Shown one piece after another: positions 47,601 to 55,719 of a stretch of 60,000 nucleotides of DNA. The position numbers and the translations under genes are program-made. The notes under the pieces were generated by a model, which saw nothing but the letters and a program-made list of their open reading frames with translations, was not told the origin of the DNA and made no database searches. The stretch's first letter is position 1. The number at the start of each line of letters is the position of its first letter. This stretch comes from Lineus longissimus (lineage: Eukaryota; Nemertea; Pilidiophora; Heteronemertea; Lineidae), in contig NC_088321.1 in the NCBI RefSeq assembly GCF_910592395.1, forward strand, positions 13,394,001 through 13,454,000, read 5' to 3'.

Positions 47601-50600
47601 ATTCCTGTTGGGATCAGTCCCAACGCAGCTACTTCCGGAGTTTGTAGACCTAGTCTTGCGCCACATTCTGTTGTTGCTCCAGGTGTACGCATAGCCATCG
47701 GGGTTGGATGAAGGAAGAATATACCAATCGTAGTCGTTCAAGGCTTGGACGGCCTCGGAGTAGCCGCGAGAATAGTCATCGATGAACTGGATTACAGGAC
47801 ATAGATTAGAAACTGGATTACAAAATTCAATATATTTTTCAAGCAAATTGTGATATGAGAATTATGGAAAGATATCGTCGCATGAATGTCGTCGTATGTG
47901 GAAAGGTATATGGAAAGTGCTAGAACGTTGAAAAGAAAGAGAAAAACGTGTATGGAAAAAGCTCGGACGTTCATGGGAAAGAGAGATATGATTATAGAAA
48001 AGGTTCGGACTTTTATGGAAACGGAGGGCCGTGTATGGAAAAGGCCGGGACGCGTATGGAAAAGGCTGGATCGTACGTTCAAAAGAGAAAGACGTACAAG
48101 GAAAGGAGAGATCGAGACGTATATGGAAATGCCTTGGCAGTTTACGGAAAAGAGGGATACGTGTATTGAAAAGGTCGGGACGTTCATGGAAAAGAGAGTG
48201 ACATGGTTGGGAATTTCATGGATTAAGAGAGAGAAGTGTATGAAAAAGGCTTGAAATTTCATCGAAAAGAGGCAGACGCTTTGATACAGGGGGCTTTCAT
48301 CAAAAAGAGAGAGACGTGTACAGAAAAGGTTGAGTCGTCCCTGGAAAGAGGGAGACATGTAAAAACAAGGATTGGGAAATCATGAAAAAGGAAAAAACTT
48401 GTATGGAAAAGGCTGGAACGTTCATGAAAAAAGAAGGCGGTGTGTGAAGAGTAATGTAATTCCGAATCTCTTACCCTGTTAATCATGTAAACGCAAGTTG
48501 CAGGTGATACCCATTCCCTGGCGTGGATGCCACAGTCGATCCAAATAGCCTTCTTCCCAGAGCTGGTCCCAGTGTTCAACTTGATTAGTTTCATATCCCT
48601 GCCTTCGAAGGACTGTCCGATGATCTGGACATTGCAGTTCAGGCCGTTGGAACAGGTTGGAGCGATCACGTCCAACCATTGAAGGATCTGAAAGTAATTC
48701 ACGACACCATACACTAGTAGGAGGCTTTTTCCGACTTCTTAACGGTTTCTCTAACTTTTCCTGATTTATCCGACAAAAGTCCGACATTGTCCGACTTTTC
48801 CCTGAAAGGTTATTTTTTTCAAAATGTAAAACATACTAAGGCCTTTATTGAATGGGGTAAATGTTTTGGGAAGCCCAGGTATTTTTCACATGTTTTTTAA
48901 AATCCGACCTTTCAGGAATAAGTTGGACTTTTGTCGGAAGAATCAGGAAGAGTTAGAGAAACCGTTAATATGTCTAGAAAAGCCACCTACTGGTGATGCC
49001 AGTTAGTGATTTTCTGCTACCTAACGTTTTTCCGGCCCCAAGTACGCTACCAGGGACCTACGATGCTTGAAATATACGCAATCTATTACAAGAGCACTCA
49101 TGACTTTTTTTGTGATAAACGGTGTAATATGCGGGATGAACCGCCTACATCTATGTGGAGATAGGGCCTTTACTTACCTCGTCAACCTGATGGTATTTAG
49201 AGAATTTGAAAGTTGCCTTTGTTGTTCGGGTCAGTGATGGATTTTGAACCTTTTCCTTTAAGATTGCTCTGCATGGAAATGGAAGTTCGATCTACATATA
49301 GCTATAATGGCAAAAGTGTCCATGCATGGATCTATGATGGAGATTAATCATCAATGTTCCATCCATGGACGGATGATGGAGAATCCCCATCCTAAATCCA
49401 TGGATTGAACCCCTGGGCGTATCTACTATTGGAAACCGTTGTAAAGTTTTTGACGGTCCATCGAATAATTTAGATTAGAATAGGTGAACTATTCTTATAA
49501 TTTCTAGAATTTTGAAGACTTTTACCCAAATGGGTTGAGTACATTGCGGCATACGTTCATTCTCGTGCGACCCACCGTCATTGGTCCTATCATGATAGTA
49601 ATCCCATCATTGGATCGTCCATAGGCCATCGGTGGATCTACAATGGGTCATCATAGAATCTAAGATGGGATTCGCGTGAAAAACGTGGTTGTCTGATAAT
49701 CGTCATATAGAGCCTTCAATTGGTCCATTAATGATCTGTGAATACACTGTTTTTCATGTGTAGGCACCGTCCTGCGCACCCCCATTACGAGATTTATTGA
49801 TGACGTCATTCCGTGACTGCCAACGCGGGCTACCATTACTTAAATTCGTATGTGGCCTGTTTAAATTCCGTGACACAGGACTATACACTTGAATATCCCT
49901 TGATTATAAGCGATGATTAGCTAGGCCTATGACTTTCATGCGAACTGTATTTTCGCGAATGGTGAAAACGTAAGAAATTTTGCTCCTTACCTCACAGCGA
50001 TCGGAAATTAGGCCTAGCCCGATACACGGTATATTGTCTTTAAACAAAGCCCTAGCCACATACCTAGCCAGGTCATCAAAAAGGACATCAATTTTGACAT
50101 TAGCTGCTTCCAGGGCTTTCCTGACGTCTGACATCACTTCCGGTGCAATTTGCATATCGACTGTATGATTCAGATCGTTCGGTGGCATCCAGAAGTCGGT
50201 CTAAATCAACGAGGAACGTGCAGTATGTTTAGTTTAGTTTATGTCTCTATCATAGCAAGTATAGATATTTAATCCATACTTGATCATAAATACAAGTGAA
50301 TCATAGAGAACTGATACACATTACAAACACACCAATTGATTTAATAATCGTACTAAATTCGTAGACCCGACTTACTCACCCCGTCTCTGTCGTTTTTGAA
50401 CCAGTCAACCAGAAGGTCGAGTCCAACTTTATCTAATGGTGTCACTCTCCATACGGCAAATCTATAAAAAAAGGCAACTTTTCTAATTACATCACAACAG
50501 TTTTAATCACTGGCGGTACAAGAGGATAGTGCAGTTATTAACAATGCCGTAGTGAACTTATTATGCAAACTAATTTGCTGAAATTATGTATTTATAGTAT

Positions 50601-51876
50601 TCGTATTGGCAGCGGTAGCGCAGTGGAAGAGAGTCGGCCTCATGATCAGGAGGTCGTGGGTTCGACTCCCGGCCGAGTCACTGCCTAGTTCCCCTACTGG
50701 TCGAGTTCAAGTGAGCACCTTCTGGTTACTCCTTGAAACCCCTGGTTGATTTCTGTGGAGACCGGGGTAATAATATGATATCCCAAAGCGCTTTGAGCGA
50801 GAACTATAGTGTCAAGGAATTGCGCTATATAAAAGACTCATTGGGTGATATGAATAAAGACTAGCAAATGCTTTTACTCCGGTTTTGTACAGGAAGGCCT
50901 AGTGTAAATGTACATGGAGATTTAGATAAAAGCATTTCCTAGTCTTTATTCATATCACCCAATATCATCATTATCATGATCGATGTCTTCAAAACGGCAA
51001 TACTAAAAGTTATATCTCGTACGTATTTATGCAAATGAAAATTTCCAAATTCAATTAAAAATTTCATATCTTTGACGAACGGTGAATGTACAAGCAAGCT
51101 TGTGTACAAGCGTACATCCAGTGCCGGGGAAATGTCGATCCATCATTGATTATATATGTTGCACAGAAATGTTCAAAAAAGAAAAAAGGGTATTGTTTTG
51201 GATAGGCAACATTTTGGGGCCAGGGTGAAAAATATTTATCACTGTGAAATATGTGAGGAAATTTCATGTTTTCGTACAAAAATAGTATCGCACTTAACCG
51301 AATGTAGTACTGACTTAAATTACGAGATGCCCCACAAACTCAAGATCTGATTCAGCTACTGGCTACTAGGCGGCGAAAACCTCCTCAATGCAGTGCTGCC
51401 ATCCATAATCGAATTAATCAACTAAAAGTTTCATTCAGATTAGCTAAATTGACAAGAATATCTGATTACTACTGTTGATATATCTGGTTTAGGAGCAACT
51501 ATTTTTTCACGAGATTTTGTTTTATATGACAGTAAGTATCATACTTATCACGATAATAGGATTATTACGTGTACTCTGCCCCCGAAATTTTGTCACGTCT
51601 TCAAGAACTGAGCCCCATTTTGGATTTGACTTATGACTTTACAATATTTTTCAAGTTACATACCCATAGAAACACTACTTCCCTTTCTGCACTTTCAACT
51701 CTGTTTCCTAAATTTTGTCACGTTTTCAAATCCGAGCCCCCTGTTCGATTTGGACCACGGCCTAATATTCTTTTTGAATTTTCATTGACATACCCGTAGT
51801 AACCGCATTTCCCTTCCTGCACTTTCGCGTGCACGACCACAACAATTGCCGCAAGTAGTCCGACGACAGCCTTCAT
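44689..51876 (-). CDS. procarboxypeptidase B-like metallopeptidase (M14A), nine exons
   Basis: Exons (minus strand order): 51794-51876, 50380-50461, 50064-50200, 49178-49268, 48475-48687, 47582-47786, 47027-47226, 46324-46408 and 44689-44867. They join in frame to 424 residues, the usual procarboxypeptidase length. Residues 1-17 are a signal peptide. About 20-115 form the activation propeptide (VWRVTP...DFWMPP...FDDLAR). The peptidase domain has zinc ligands H186, E189 (HAREW) and H314 (SIHSYSQ), the substrate-binding [14 protein letters not shown] and LYDTRY, and catalytic E389 ([12 protein letters not shown]). D373 (GASDDWA) aligns with position 255, which is Asp in carboxypeptidase B and Ile in A, so release of C-terminal Lys/Arg is expected. 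A secreted digestive or processing zymogen. All key residues are intact. Confidence 0.92.
45460..46085 (+). mobile_element. 3' end of a non-LTR retrotransposon (LINE), in carboxypeptidase intron 8
   Basis: Frames broken by stops read [14 protein letters not shown], then [18 protein letters not shown], then [20 protein letters not shown]. The CxxC...H...C arrangement and the DEFH..CP.F.N.RE pattern are typical of the C-terminal region of LINE reverse-transcriptase proteins. It ends with a 3' UTR and AATAAATTAAATTGAATTC near 46071-46090. It is truncated at the 5' end and opposite in strand to the host gene. Confidence 0.7.
46640..46992. mobile_element. MITE of the TCCGACTT family with a nested palindromic insert (intron 7)
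   Basis: The outer arms carry CATTGTCCGACTTTTCCCT on the left and AAGTCCGAAAAAGCCATCTACTAG on the right. In the middle (about 46733-46838) is a second palindrome, with GTCAGTGAGGTGT and ACTCAGAGTGA mirrored by TCACTCTGAGT and AACACCTCGTTAAC. The related copy at 48712-48995 lacks it, so the inner element inserted into the outer one. Confidence 0.65.
47318..47417 (-). pseudogene. relic duplicate of carboxypeptidase exon 7 (copy 2)
   Basis: On the minus strand an acceptor TTTTCAG is followed by GATGCCTGTGACAGCTACAA..., reading [12 protein letters not shown] against [12 protein letters not shown] of the real exon 7 (47027-47226). Further on, GAGTCCGAGACCAAGGCTAC matches exon 7. Stops are present. 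Lies in intron 6. Confidence 0.75.
47485..47570 (-). pseudogene. relic duplicate of carboxypeptidase exon 7 (copy 3)
   Basis: Matches the same part of exon 7 (AGTGAGTCCGAAA..GGCCATGTC, GCTATTTACGGAGG) but has lost the CAG acceptor context. A tandem exon duplication in decay. Confidence 0.7.
47830..48470. repeat. degenerate minisatellite filling carboxypeptidase intron 5
   Basis: Repeats of a roughly 40-base unit (ACGTGTATGGAAAAGGCTCG-GACGTTCATGGAAAAGAGAG type) fill nearly the whole intron. Both strands read as long, repetitive open frames (122 codons on +, 188 on -), which are not genes. Purine-rich on +. Confidence 0.8.
48712..48995. mobile_element. 284-bp MITE of the TCCGACTT family (intron 4)
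   Basis: Terminal inverted repeats CACTAGTAGGAGGCTTTTTC and (complement) CACCAGTAGGTGGCTTTTC, with arms extending about 100 bases through CCGACTT, AACGGTTTCTCTAAC and TCCGAC blocks. Related pieces lie at 42888, 46640 and 56700. No coding capacity. Confidence 0.75.
49290..49750. other. intron 3 sequence with many short palindromic words
   Basis: Repeated short words (CCATGCATGG, GATTAATCATC, GGATCGTCCAT, GGTCCATTAATGAT) recur in both orientations. No gene. The first part is duplicated at 40290-40398. Confidence 0.35.
50609..50980 (+). mobile_element. tRNA-derived SINE with a nested MITE (carboxypeptidase intron 1)
   Basis: Head: A-box-like TAGCGCAGTGG and B-box GGTTCGACTCC. Body ends with AAGCGCTTTGAG...GCGCTATATAAAAG and a CATYAT-type tail interrupted by the MITE at 50840. 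The matching sequence at 40399-40505 runs straight through without it, giving an empty site between ...ATTCGTAT and CGATGTCT. Confidence 0.85.
50840..50963. mobile_element. 124-bp MITE with 37-bp terminal inverted repeats
   Basis: ATTGGGTGATATGAATAAAG... (50840-50876) is mirrored at 50927-50963 with one mismatch. It sits in the 3' tail of the SINE, so it inserted after it. A target-site duplication is ambiguous because the tail itself is ATC-rich. Confidence 0.85.
51231..51305 (+). other. isolated C2HC-like motif, unassigned
   Basis: Within a 64-codon frame (51156-51350) the translation reads [23 protein letters not shown], a Cx2C...HxxxC pattern. It lies in carboxypeptidase intron 1 on the opposite strand. 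It could be a transposon relic or chance. Confidence 0.2.
51488..51780. repeat. dispersed repeat related to the foldback element at 3548-3995
   Basis: AGGAGCAACTATTTTT, CTTATCAC and CCATTTTGGATTT occur in the same order as at 3862-3985. Inside it, AAATTTTGTCACGT.TTCAA..GAGCCCC occurs twice about 124 bases apart. Confidence 0.5.
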
Positions 51877-51930
51877 CCTGTCCTACACTCTTCGAATCTT
51901 CGTGAGAAATGACCAGCTATGCTTTGGACC

Positions 51931-51940
51931 TTTTTATTTG
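51931..51940 (-). promoter_or_regulatory. candidate TATA box of the carboxypeptidase gene
   Basis: CAAATAAAAAGG on the minus strand, 55 bases upstream of the start codon at 51876. The spacing suits a TATA box with a short 5' UTR. The match is weak and untested. Confidence 0.35.
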
Positions 51941-52932
51941 AGCAAATCAGGCACATGCCGACCGGACTTAGTCGACCTTTGTTGGTTTATCATGTTAACG
52001 TGTTGATAATTGATTATTATCAAAGGAGTAGGCCGTTCGTTCGCATTTTCATTCTTGTCCCATCTATAATTATTTCCTATTTCTGATAGAGTGGTTTCAC
52101 GTAATGTCATCAACGGCCATGTTGGAGGGATAGACAAAAGAAAGCAAGACCAAAAGCAGGACCAAAAGACCATGACATCATTTGATTCAGTTAAGTCAGG
52201 CATAACAAAGCATTGTTCTGCCCTCCAACATCGCTCTTTTGTCAGTCAAAATCCATGCCACATGCATACATGCTCGCAAGTTATCTGTATACAATATTGG
52301 TGCGTGTATTATTTCCCCGATCGCTGCAGGCTAATTTTGCATACGAGTGGACTTAATTTGTCAAATAGGAATACTACAAGGTTGTCGTATTGTTTCAATC
52401 ATCACAAATCTGCAAAAATCGACAGGTTTTCTCTGCTGCCAACTCGGCAGAGGCGCGTGTCATCTTTTTTCATTGAAACAACCACCAAAGTACACAAACT
52501 GTGCAAGACTTTAAGGCCGATAAGATAAACCTCCCGCCTGGAACCAATCCCATGATCATGACCTATCCCATGTGGCATACTGCAAACCGCCATGCTTTCG
52601 CAGCATTACATTCAAGCAGTAAATGAATATAACTTGGGGTTACACTAAAAGACCAAAGAACTGGAGAGAAAGGTTAGAACAGTTTTACAGAAAGTAAGAC
52701 GGACAAGATGAGCGGACTTCGTCCTTAACGCAAAGCGTGCAAGTTGAATCTAATAGATCTATTAGATCTACATCAAGCTTTACTCCAGGGGCGAAGTCCA
52801 CTCAAAGGACGAAGTCCACTCGTAACATTGGTTTGAGTGAAGCTCTCATGGCAAAGTCACAACTGACAAAGTCAGGTAATGCTAGTAATAAGCTTATTTC
52901 TGATGTTGATTCTAGTTTTTCTCATTAACTAA

Positions 52933-53346
52933 ATGGAAGAAAGCAATACGCTTTATCCAGATTTGAGTAATCATAATCTGAGTAATCACAATATCAATAA
53001 TCATAATATGAACACGGAACAGAATGATCAAAGCTTGAAACCTCAGGATTTCAGACTCAATCAAATCAGTGATGTTAAGAGGTTCAGATGTTAAGATGAG
53101 ATTGAATGTAGAAGAAAGATATTTTCAAAATACAAAAAAGCATTTGACGTGATTACTGGCATTAGCCATTTCCTTAATATCACCAGTATGACGGCAGGTT
53201 CTGTTTGTATTTCAGCATTAGCTGGAATCATCACGGCGCCGATAGGTTTAGCTTTGGGTGGTGTGACGATAGGAAGTGCCCTTGTTTCGTCAGTTCTAAG
53301 TTGGGAGAAAAAGAAGATTCTTAAGAAAAAAAGCATGAGAAGATAG
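52933..53346 (+). pseudogene. Polinton-like small hydrophobic protein, one internal stop
   Basis: The frame from ATG 52933 begins with Asn/His repeats (LSNHNLSNHNINNHN). It passes QDFRLNQISDVKR, meets a TAA near 53092, then continues DEIECRRKIFSKYKKAFDVI into a hydrophobic Gly/Ala-rich segment (SALAGIITAPIGLALGG) and a basic end. As I recall, proteins with this order (helical hinge, hydrophobic membrane-active-like segment, basic end, then an EEF..IL.E.EKY helix) accompany Polinton/adintovirus-type gene sets. That link is inference. The internal stop marks a relic. Confidence 0.5.
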
Positions 53347-53348
53347 GT

Positions 53349-53774
53349 ATGTTGGCCATTTCCAAACTTAACACTAAAGCATTAACAGATTCGTTCATAT
53401 CTACAGAGGAATTCAGTTTAATTCTAAAGGAGGAGGAGAAGTACATTTCAATGAAAAATGATATTAGAAAAAAACAAAGGGATACCAGCTCCAATGTCAA
53501 CGTAGAGTCACATAAGAAGACTTTTTTAGAAGAGGGCAAACAACTAGCACAAACAGAGATGCTAGAAAAACTGAAAGGCCAGTTAAATCGAACAGGACAA
53601 AGTCCGAATATTATCGAGCAAAGTGCGCTCTCATGCGACCAAAGGTCTTACCGAGCGGACGAAGTCAGGGTGTATCATTATCACTATTATCATCCGATGA
53701 GTAATCATTGTCTGACATTACCATCAGCACCACCATATTCATTACTTCAAGTAGATAAATGGTGTTTAAATTAA
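53349..53774 (+). pseudogene. continuation of the Polinton-like protein (helical C-terminal part)
   Basis: A 141-codon frame beginning two bases after the previous stop. It contains SKLNTKALTDSFISTEEFSL and ILKEEEKYISMKNDIRKK, the helical part that in relatives follows the hydrophobic segment in one protein, then charged sequence. The split is probably a stop or small indel. Low-complexity HYHYYHP near the end reflects loss of frame. Confidence 0.45.
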
Positions 53775-53917
53775 AAAAACAAACATATTATGCAAATGTG
53801 CTTGATGGATAGGATGTACCACTATGTCCCATTAAAAGAGTAGTTCAATGAGTGGAAACCTGAAAATCACTGAAATGACAGAGGACGGACATAGTCCTGA
53901 CAGTAGTGTAGCTCAGA

Positions 53918-54097
53918 CCGGTGTAATGTTTTTGAGTGTTTCTGTTTTTGAGTGTTTCCCCTCATTGTTTGGGAACGCTCAAAAATAGATTGACAAGTTT
54001 TTCTGTGTATCCCCCCTATTGAAAAGTCGTGGTCTCTCTAGCTGCCTATTGTTTGGAAACACTGACACATGGGAAACAACCACAGATGTTACACCGG
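53918..54097. mobile_element. 180-bp MITE, copy 2
   Basis: Same length as and almost identical to 26496-26675; ends CCGGTGTAA / TTACACCGG. It interrupts the Polinton-like region. GGACATAGTCCTGA is present on both sides (53886 and 54096), which could be a long duplication or a pre-existing repeat. Confidence 0.85.
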
Positions 54098-54104
54098 ACA
54101 TAGT

Positions 54105-54243
54105 CCTGAGAGCAGAGCTCGGGTCACAGCCATTGAAAAAGGTAAGATCAGAGAAACAATTAGCATGGTCAAGAGAACTGGGTAAACGATCTCAGGAATT
54201 TAAACGGTTAAAGAAAGGACAAGACAACATTCAAAGTAAATGA
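54105..54243 (+). pseudogene. basic helical C-terminal fragment, Polinton-like cluster
   Basis: Reads KKVRSEKQLAWSRELGKRS then QEFKRLKKGQ, ending TGA at 54243. A Lys/Arg-rich helical tail of the kind found in small capsid-associated or DNA-binding proteins; function not established. It is followed by a CCAGAA hexamer repeat. Confidence 0.3.
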
Positions 54244-54398
54244 ACCACAGACCGATCCAGAACCAGAACCAGAACCAGGAGAACCACATTTCTGTCAATT
54301 ATTTCTATCTCCCGTATTGTTTTGCACGGCAATTTCTCGACACTCTACATGCAGAAAAATGTGCAGAGAACGTGCATGTTTATAATTTGGGCGAATTG

Positions 54399-54442
54399 TA
54401 TCAACACCTTTCGAAAGCAATTGCTTTCGAAAGGTGTTGATA
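54399..54442. repeat. perfect 44-bp palindrome with no spacer
   Basis: TATCAACACCTTTCGAAAGC (+AA) is followed directly by its exact complement. Arm 1 at 44150-44185 has only one copy of this sequence, so the second half arose here. Confidence 0.95.
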
Positions 54443-54630
54443 AGTATCCGGACTGATCATCTGGCTTATTATGAAAAACTGGTCATGCTAGATCATGGAA
54501 TCTGAAATGACTGCATCGACAATCTTGGTATTTTCTAGCTTTATTATTATACATTGTAGTTGCCGTTATTTTGTATATGTACTTAAGTTGTCCGTTTCGG
54601 AGTTGTAGTAATCACTTGGCGTATATATTG

Positions 54631-54983
54631 GTGTTGGTCGAGGCTCGGAATCTATATTACATTAGTTTATTCAACTAACAACAGGCGGCGCGCGTGTGTC
54701 ATGTCATGGCCTATATATTTGTGTATTTCAAGGCTCGGAAGCTATATTACATTAGTTTATTAAATTAACAACAGAAGGCGCGCGTGTGTCATGTCATGGC
54801 CTATATATTTGTGTTGGCCGAGGCTCCGAATCTATATTACATTAGTTTATTAAACTAACAACAGAAGGCGCGCGTGTGTCATCTCATGGCCTATATATTG
54901 GTGTTGATCGAGACTCGGAATCTATACTACATTAGTTTGTTCAACTAACAACAGGCGGCGCACGCGTGTCATGTCGATCTGGC
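54631..54983. repeat. tandem array, 90-bp unit x 4
   Basis: Units start at 54631, 54721, 54811 and 54901. Each has TGTGTTGG..GAGGCTCGGAA near its start, ATTACATTAGTTTATT, AACTAACAACAG and GGCGCGCGTGTGTCAT. The last is incomplete. Absent from arm 1. Confidence 0.92.
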
Positions 54984-55225
54984 TTTGTCGTTTTCTTCGC
55001 CTTAAAGTAAAATCTATCTGGTTTTATGGGCACTTATGCACTTTTAACGTGGTGGAATTCCATCCTCAAATTCAATGTAACAGTACGTATAAAGTAAAAA
55101 CAATCAGCGCGATCAGAACAGCCATATTTTGCACGTTTTGCTTATAACAGAAAGTTTGATTCACTAATATAGATATATTCACTCAAAAATTATAAGAATG
55201 AAGGAAAAAAAATTTAAAAAAATTG

Positions 55226-55297
55226 AACGCTGCGGGTTTCGAACCCCGGACGCTGGCGTGTTAGGCCAATGTCTACCATTAAACCACCAGGATTCAT
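55226..55297 (-). tRNA. tRNA-like sequence (pseudogene or SINE head)
   Basis: On the minus strand GGTGGTTTAATGGTAGA resembles a D-arm/A-box, CTAACAC a seven-base anticodon loop (AAC), and GGGGTTCGAAACCC a T-arm/B-box; a T run follows. The T stem and the acceptor stem do not pair fully, so it is probably not a working tRNA. It lies in the insert specific to arm 2. Confidence 0.35.
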
Positions 55298-55719
55298 AGA
55301 ATGTGTGGGTGATCTTGCATCTATAGCTGAGGAGCCGGGCTAAGACGACAGCATCGTCTATTACATTGAGCATGTTAGTCTGGTCAGCTTTTCATACGAA
55401 GAAAAAAACAACGAAAACACATTTTGCGCTGAAAATATGAATTGGAGAAGCAGCTGAATGGCTTCACGCGTAAAATTTACATGCACATACGGAACATAAG
55501 TAGATTTCATCTGGCGGTTAAGGCGGTGGTAGACATGAAGAGACGTTTAACAGTTCTAGTATTAATATACAGATCAGGGTGGGTGAAGTCTGGAAGGTTG
55601 ACGAGGTTGACAGTGGAAGTCAATGGCAATGCAGGTCACAGCGTCCAATTTGTTTGTCACACCAGGGGCGTAGCTGGGGCGGTGCAGGGGATGTGTTCTT
55701 GAACTAGGTTTTGCTCCAT

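Noticed and set aside
47886-48254. 122-codon basic protein on + inside carboxypeptidase intron 5
   Set aside because: Entirely minisatellite-derived repeats of TFMEKR type; the opposite strand is equally open.
49991-50063. Longer version of carboxypeptidase exon 3 using the donor at 49990
   Set aside because: It would add 73 bases, shift the frame against exon 4, and break the match to the propeptide family; the donor at 50063 fits.
52091-52528. 145-codon frame on +
   Set aside because: Low-complexity start (QDQKQDQK), no domain, and upstream of the peptidase promoter on the other strand.
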